Origin: Janthinobacterium sp. GW458P
GTDB lineage: Bacteria; Pseudomonadota; Gammaproteobacteria; Burkholderiales; Burkholderiaceae_D
DNA: 64,000 bases
Direction of reading: 5' to 3'
NCBI RefSeq assembly: GCF_002127585.1
Contig: NZ_NEGZ01000002.1
Span: 62,001 to 126,000, forward strand
In this document: positions 61,351 to 64,000 of the stretch, one piece after another
Position numbering within the stretch: position 1 is the stretch's first letter
Layout of the letters: each line of letters begins with the position of its first letter
Position numbers and translations under genes: made by a program
The notes under the pieces: generated by a model
Databases searched by the model: none
What the model was told of the DNA's origin: nothing
What the model saw: the letters and a program-made list of their open reading frames with translations, nothing else

Positions 61351-64000
61351 GCAAGCCTACCTGGCCGCGCGGCGGCGGCAGCATGGGCGAGCTGGTGCGC
61401 CAGTTCGACTGGTCGGCGAGCAGCCTCGGCGCGCTCGACGCCTGGCCCGCCCATTTGCGCACCAGCGTCGACATCGTGCTCCATTCGCCGATGGCGATGG
61501 TGCTGATGTGGGGGCCGCAGCACGTGATGGTCTATAACGACGAGTACATCAATATCGCCGGCCCGCGTCATCCGGCCGCGCTGGGCGGCACGGTGCCGGC
61601 CGTCTGGCCCGAGATCTGGGACTGGAACGCGCGCATCCTGGAGGCGGGCTTGCGCGGCGAGACGCAGGTGCACCGCGAGCGCTGCCTGCCGCTGTTGCGC
61701 GACGGGCAGCCGACGGACGTCTGCTTCGACCTGTTCTACACCCCCGTGCATGGCGCCGATGGCCAGGTCGACGGCGTGCTGTGCACGGCCGTGGAATTGA
61801 CGGCGCGCATGGAAGAAGGGCGCCAGCTGAAGCTGGCCACGGCCGAGCTGGGCAAGCTGAACGCCACCTTGCAGGCCGAGAGCGAGGCGGTACGGGCCGC
61901 GAACCGCCGCCTGGACGAGGACCGCGCCCTGCTGCGCGCCCTGTTCCAGCAGGCGCCCAGCTTCATGGCTCTGCTGCGCGGGCCGCAGCATGTGTTCGAG
62001 CTGGCCAATGAACACTATCTGCGCCTCGTGGGACGCGACGACCTGCTGGGCCAGCCCGTGGAAGTGGCCTTGCCGGAAGTCAAGGCGCAGGGCTTCATCG
62101 ACCTGCTCGACCAGGTCTACCGTTCCGGCGTTGCCTACGAGGGACGCCAGGTCAGGGTGGACTTGCAGACGGCGGACGGGCAGACGGGCGAGCGCCATGT
62201 CGATTTCGTGTACCAGCCCATCAAGGATGCGGACGGCGCGGTGACGGGCATCCTCGTCGAAGGCATCGACGTCACCGAGCGCATGGAAGGCGAGGAGCGC
62301 CTGCGCCTGGCGCAGCAGGCGGGCGGCATCGGCACCTTCGAATGGTTCCCCGAGACGGGCGCGATGCTCGTGTCGCCCACGTTCCGCCGCCAGTGGGGCA
62401 TCGCCGATGATGAGGAAGTCACGCAGCAACTGCTGGTGAGCCTGGTCGATGCGCGCGACCAGCAAAAGGTCGGGCCCAGCAAGCTTGAGCTGGCGCCCAA
62501 TCCGCTCGAATACGTGGAATACCGCATCCGCCGCCCCGCCGATGGCGCGGTGCGCTGGATCGCGCGCCAGGGCGAGGTCATTGCCGGCCGCTTGCCGGGC
62601 CAGCGCCGCTATGTGGGCGTGTCCTTCGACGTCACGGAACGGCGCCAGATCGAGGAGGAACTGATGGCCAGCCAGGAGCGCATGGCGGCCATTTTCGGCC
62701 AGGCATCCGTCGGCTTGTCCGAACTGGGCCTCGATGGCCGTTTCCAGCGCGTCAACGGCGCGCTGTGCTGCATGCTGGGGCGGTCGGCCGAAGAGCTGCT
62801 GAGCCTGAACATGAACGATATCCTGCATCCCGACGACGTGCCGGGCAACAATGTGCTGTTCCGCCGCCTGGTGGAGACGGGCGAGTCGTTTTCGCTGGAA
62901 AAGCGCTACCTGAAACCCGATGGTTCGCAAGTGTGGGTGTCGAGCAATGTCAGCCGCCTCGTCGATGAACAGGGACACACGCGTTCCTTGATCGCCGTCA
63001 AGACGGATATCACGGACCGGCGCCGCGTGGAAAAAGCGCTGCATGAATTGAACGAAACGCTCGAGCACCGGGTCGAACAGGAAGTGAGCGAGCGCACCAA
63101 GGCCGAAGACGCCTTGCGCCAGGCGCAAAAAATGGAAGCCGTGGGCCAGCTGACAGGCGGCATCGCGCATGACTTCAACAATGTGCTGCAGATTATTTCC
63201 GGCAATTTGCATCTGCTGCAGCACCTGGCGGGCACGGATGGCCTCATGCGCCAGCGGCTCGACACGGCCATTGCCGCCGTCGAGCGGGGCGCCAAGCTGT
63301 CCTCGCACCTGCTGGCGTTTGCGCGGCGTCAACCGCTCAAACCCGTGGTGGCGGACCTGGCCCGCGTGGTGCGCAATATGGATGCGCTGCTGCGGCGCGC
63401 CTTGGGCGAGGCCATCGACATCGTGCTGGTGGGCGGCGGCGGCCTGTGGAACACCCTGGTCGACCGCAGCCAGATCGAAAACGTCATCCTCAACCTGGCC
63501 ATCAATGCGCGCGACGCCATGGATGGCGCGGGCAAGCTGACCATCGAGCTGGGCAATGTCGTGCTCGACGAGCATTATGTGCACAACCTGGTCGACGTGC
63601 CGGCCGGACAGTACGTGATGCTGTCGGTGACGGACACGGGGCGCGGCATGAGCGGGCCCGTGCTGCAGCGCGCGTTCGAGCCGTTCTTCACCACCAAGCC
63701 GGAAGGGGCGGGCACGGGCCTGGGCCTGTCGATGGCCTACGGCTTCGTCACGCAGAGCCGCGGCCATATCCGCATCTACAGTGAACCTGGCGTGGGAACG
63801 GGAGTCAAAATCTATCTGCCCCGCTCCCTGATGGCCGAGGCGGACGAGGAAGTGGAATTGAGCGGCGTCGTCACGGGCGGCACGGAAACCGTGCTGGTGG
63901 TGGAAGACGACGTGGGCGTGCGCACCACGGTGGTCGACATGCTGGGCGCGCTCGGCTATACGGTGCTCAAGGCCGAGGATGGCGAAAGCGCGCTGGCCGT
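61347..64000 (+). CDS. PAS-domain hybrid histidine kinase (3' end outside window)
   Basis: An open frame of 884 codons to the window edge; it starts at the ATG overlapping the previous stop. Residues 1-165 are an N-terminal sensor-like region (FDWSASSLGALDAWPAHLRT), then a coiled segment and three PAS/PAC units (about 190-310, 315-430, 440-560; endings VEGIDVTERM, VSFDVTERRQ, VKTDITDRRR). The kinase core has H608 in LTGGIAHDFNNVLQIISGNL and GAGTGLGLSMAYGFVTQSRG. A receiver begins near 850 (ETVLVVEDDVGVRTTVVDML) and is cut by the window end before its phospho-acceptor. No membrane span is seen, so it is probably cytosolic. Confidence 0.92.
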   Translation, partial: MSKPTWPRGGGSMGELVRQFDWSASSLGALDAWPAHLRTSVDIVLHSPMAMVLMWGPQHVMVYNDEYINIAGPRHPAALGGTVPAVWPEIWDWNARILEAGLRGETQVHRERCLPLLRDGQPTDVCFDLFYTPVHGADGQVDGVLCTAVELTARMEEGRQLKLATAELGKLNATLQAESEAVRAANRRLDEDRALLRALFQQAPSFMALLRGPQHVFELANEHYLRLVGRDDLLGQPVEVALPEVKAQGFIDLLDQVYRSGVAYEGRQVRVDLQTADGQTGERHVDFVYQPIKDADGAVTGILVEGIDVTERMEGEERLRLAQQAGGIGTFEWFPETGAMLVSPTFRRQWGIADDEEVTQQLLVSLVDARDQQKVGPSKLELAPNPLEYVEYRIRRPADGAVRWIARQGEVIAGRLPGQRRYVGVSFDVTERRQIEEELMASQERMAAIFGQASVGLSELGLDGRFQRVNGALCCMLGRSAEELLSLNMNDILHPDDVPGNNVLFRRLVETGESFSLEKRYLKPDGSQVWVSSNVSRLVDEQGHTRSLIAVKTDITDRRRVEKALHELNETLEHRVEQEVSERTKAEDALRQAQKMEAVGQLTGGIAHDFNNVLQIISGNLHLLQHLAGTDGLMRQRLDTAIAAVERGAKLSSHLLAFARRQPLKPVVADLARVVRNMDALLRRALGEAIDIVLVGGGGLWNTLVDRSQIENVILNLAINARDAMDGAGKLTIELGNVVLDEHYVHNLVDVPAGQYVMLSVTDTGRGMSGPVLQRAFEPFFTTKPEGAGTGLGLSMAYGFVTQSRGHIRIYSEPGVGTGVKIYLPRSLMAEADEEVELSGVVTGGTETVLVVEDDVGVRTTVVDMLGALGYTVLKAEDGESALA

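Noticed and set aside
60882-63767. 961-codon minus-strand frame opposite the PAS hybrid kinase
   Set aside because: A shadow of the real plus-strand kinase, which is open to the window end. The kinase shows all expected motifs and the antisense product shows none.

Overview
The window is a GC-rich, densely coded chromosomal segment from a betaproteobacterium. The gene content (pyrG-eno-ftsB, rnm-htpX-yciO-site-2 protease, dapA-bamC, twin cphA genes beside an ABC exporter and a DUF1854 protein, and many TonB-dependent receptors) points to Burkholderiales, most likely Oxalobacteraceae close to Janthinobacterium, Massilia or Duganella. This placement is inferred from family recognition and synteny; no search was run. 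No tRNA, rRNA, CRISPR array, prophage or complete insertion sequence was seen.

Layout. 1-5.4 kb: end of a TonB-dependent receptor (TBDR), a PRC-barrel protein, then pyrG, eno and ftsB. 5.4-9.8 kb: a 30-codon membrane-peptide gene, a small unknown protein, and a TBDR coupled to a Tat-exported glycerophosphodiester phosphodiesterase. Four 11-bp-phased repeats that look like a Pho box lie upstream of that pair. 9.8-19.2 kb: housekeeping genes (hslO, gamma carbonic anhydrase, alpha/beta hydrolase, rnm, htpX, yciO, site-2 protease, methyltransferase, dapA, bamC, an Ala-rich lipoprotein). 19.5-25.2 kb: roxA, slyD, and mutS coupled to a secreted unknown protein. 25.4-31.7 kb is more accessory: a membrane Ser/Thr kinase with TPR-like repeats coupled to an unknown protein, a PAAR protein, a class III aminotransferase with an RpiR regulator, and a small unknown protein. 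32-46 kb: a TBDR, two cyanophycin synthetase genes (one with a degenerate Mur-ligase P-loop), the divergent ABC/DUF1854 pair, and another TBDR. 46-50.5 kb: amn, a probably leaderless TetR gene, map, an unknown protein and a nitrobindin-like protein. 50.5-58.5 kb: a four-copy 116-bp tandem repeat, an unusual DnaJ-type zinc-finger/Sel1 membrane protein, an AraC regulator facing a DMT transporter, an O-methyltransferase, msrC, and a LysR regulator facing an aldo/keto reductase. 58.6-64 kb: CheR, CheB, a receiver-kinase and a PAS hybrid kinase that runs off the window.

Beyond the genes, two families of small structured repeats stand out. Family B has three full copies and one shortened copy. Family A has two single copies and a four-copy array. 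All lie just past the stop codon of a gene and in a fixed orientation to it. In family B both the outer arms and an internal hairpin differ in sequence between copies but keep their pairing, which suggests selection on structure in the 3' untranslated region. Several intergenic palindromes are good operator candidates. Functionally the window suggests nutrient scavenging through TBDRs (one probably under phosphate control), nitrogen storage as cyanophycin, and accessory signalling.
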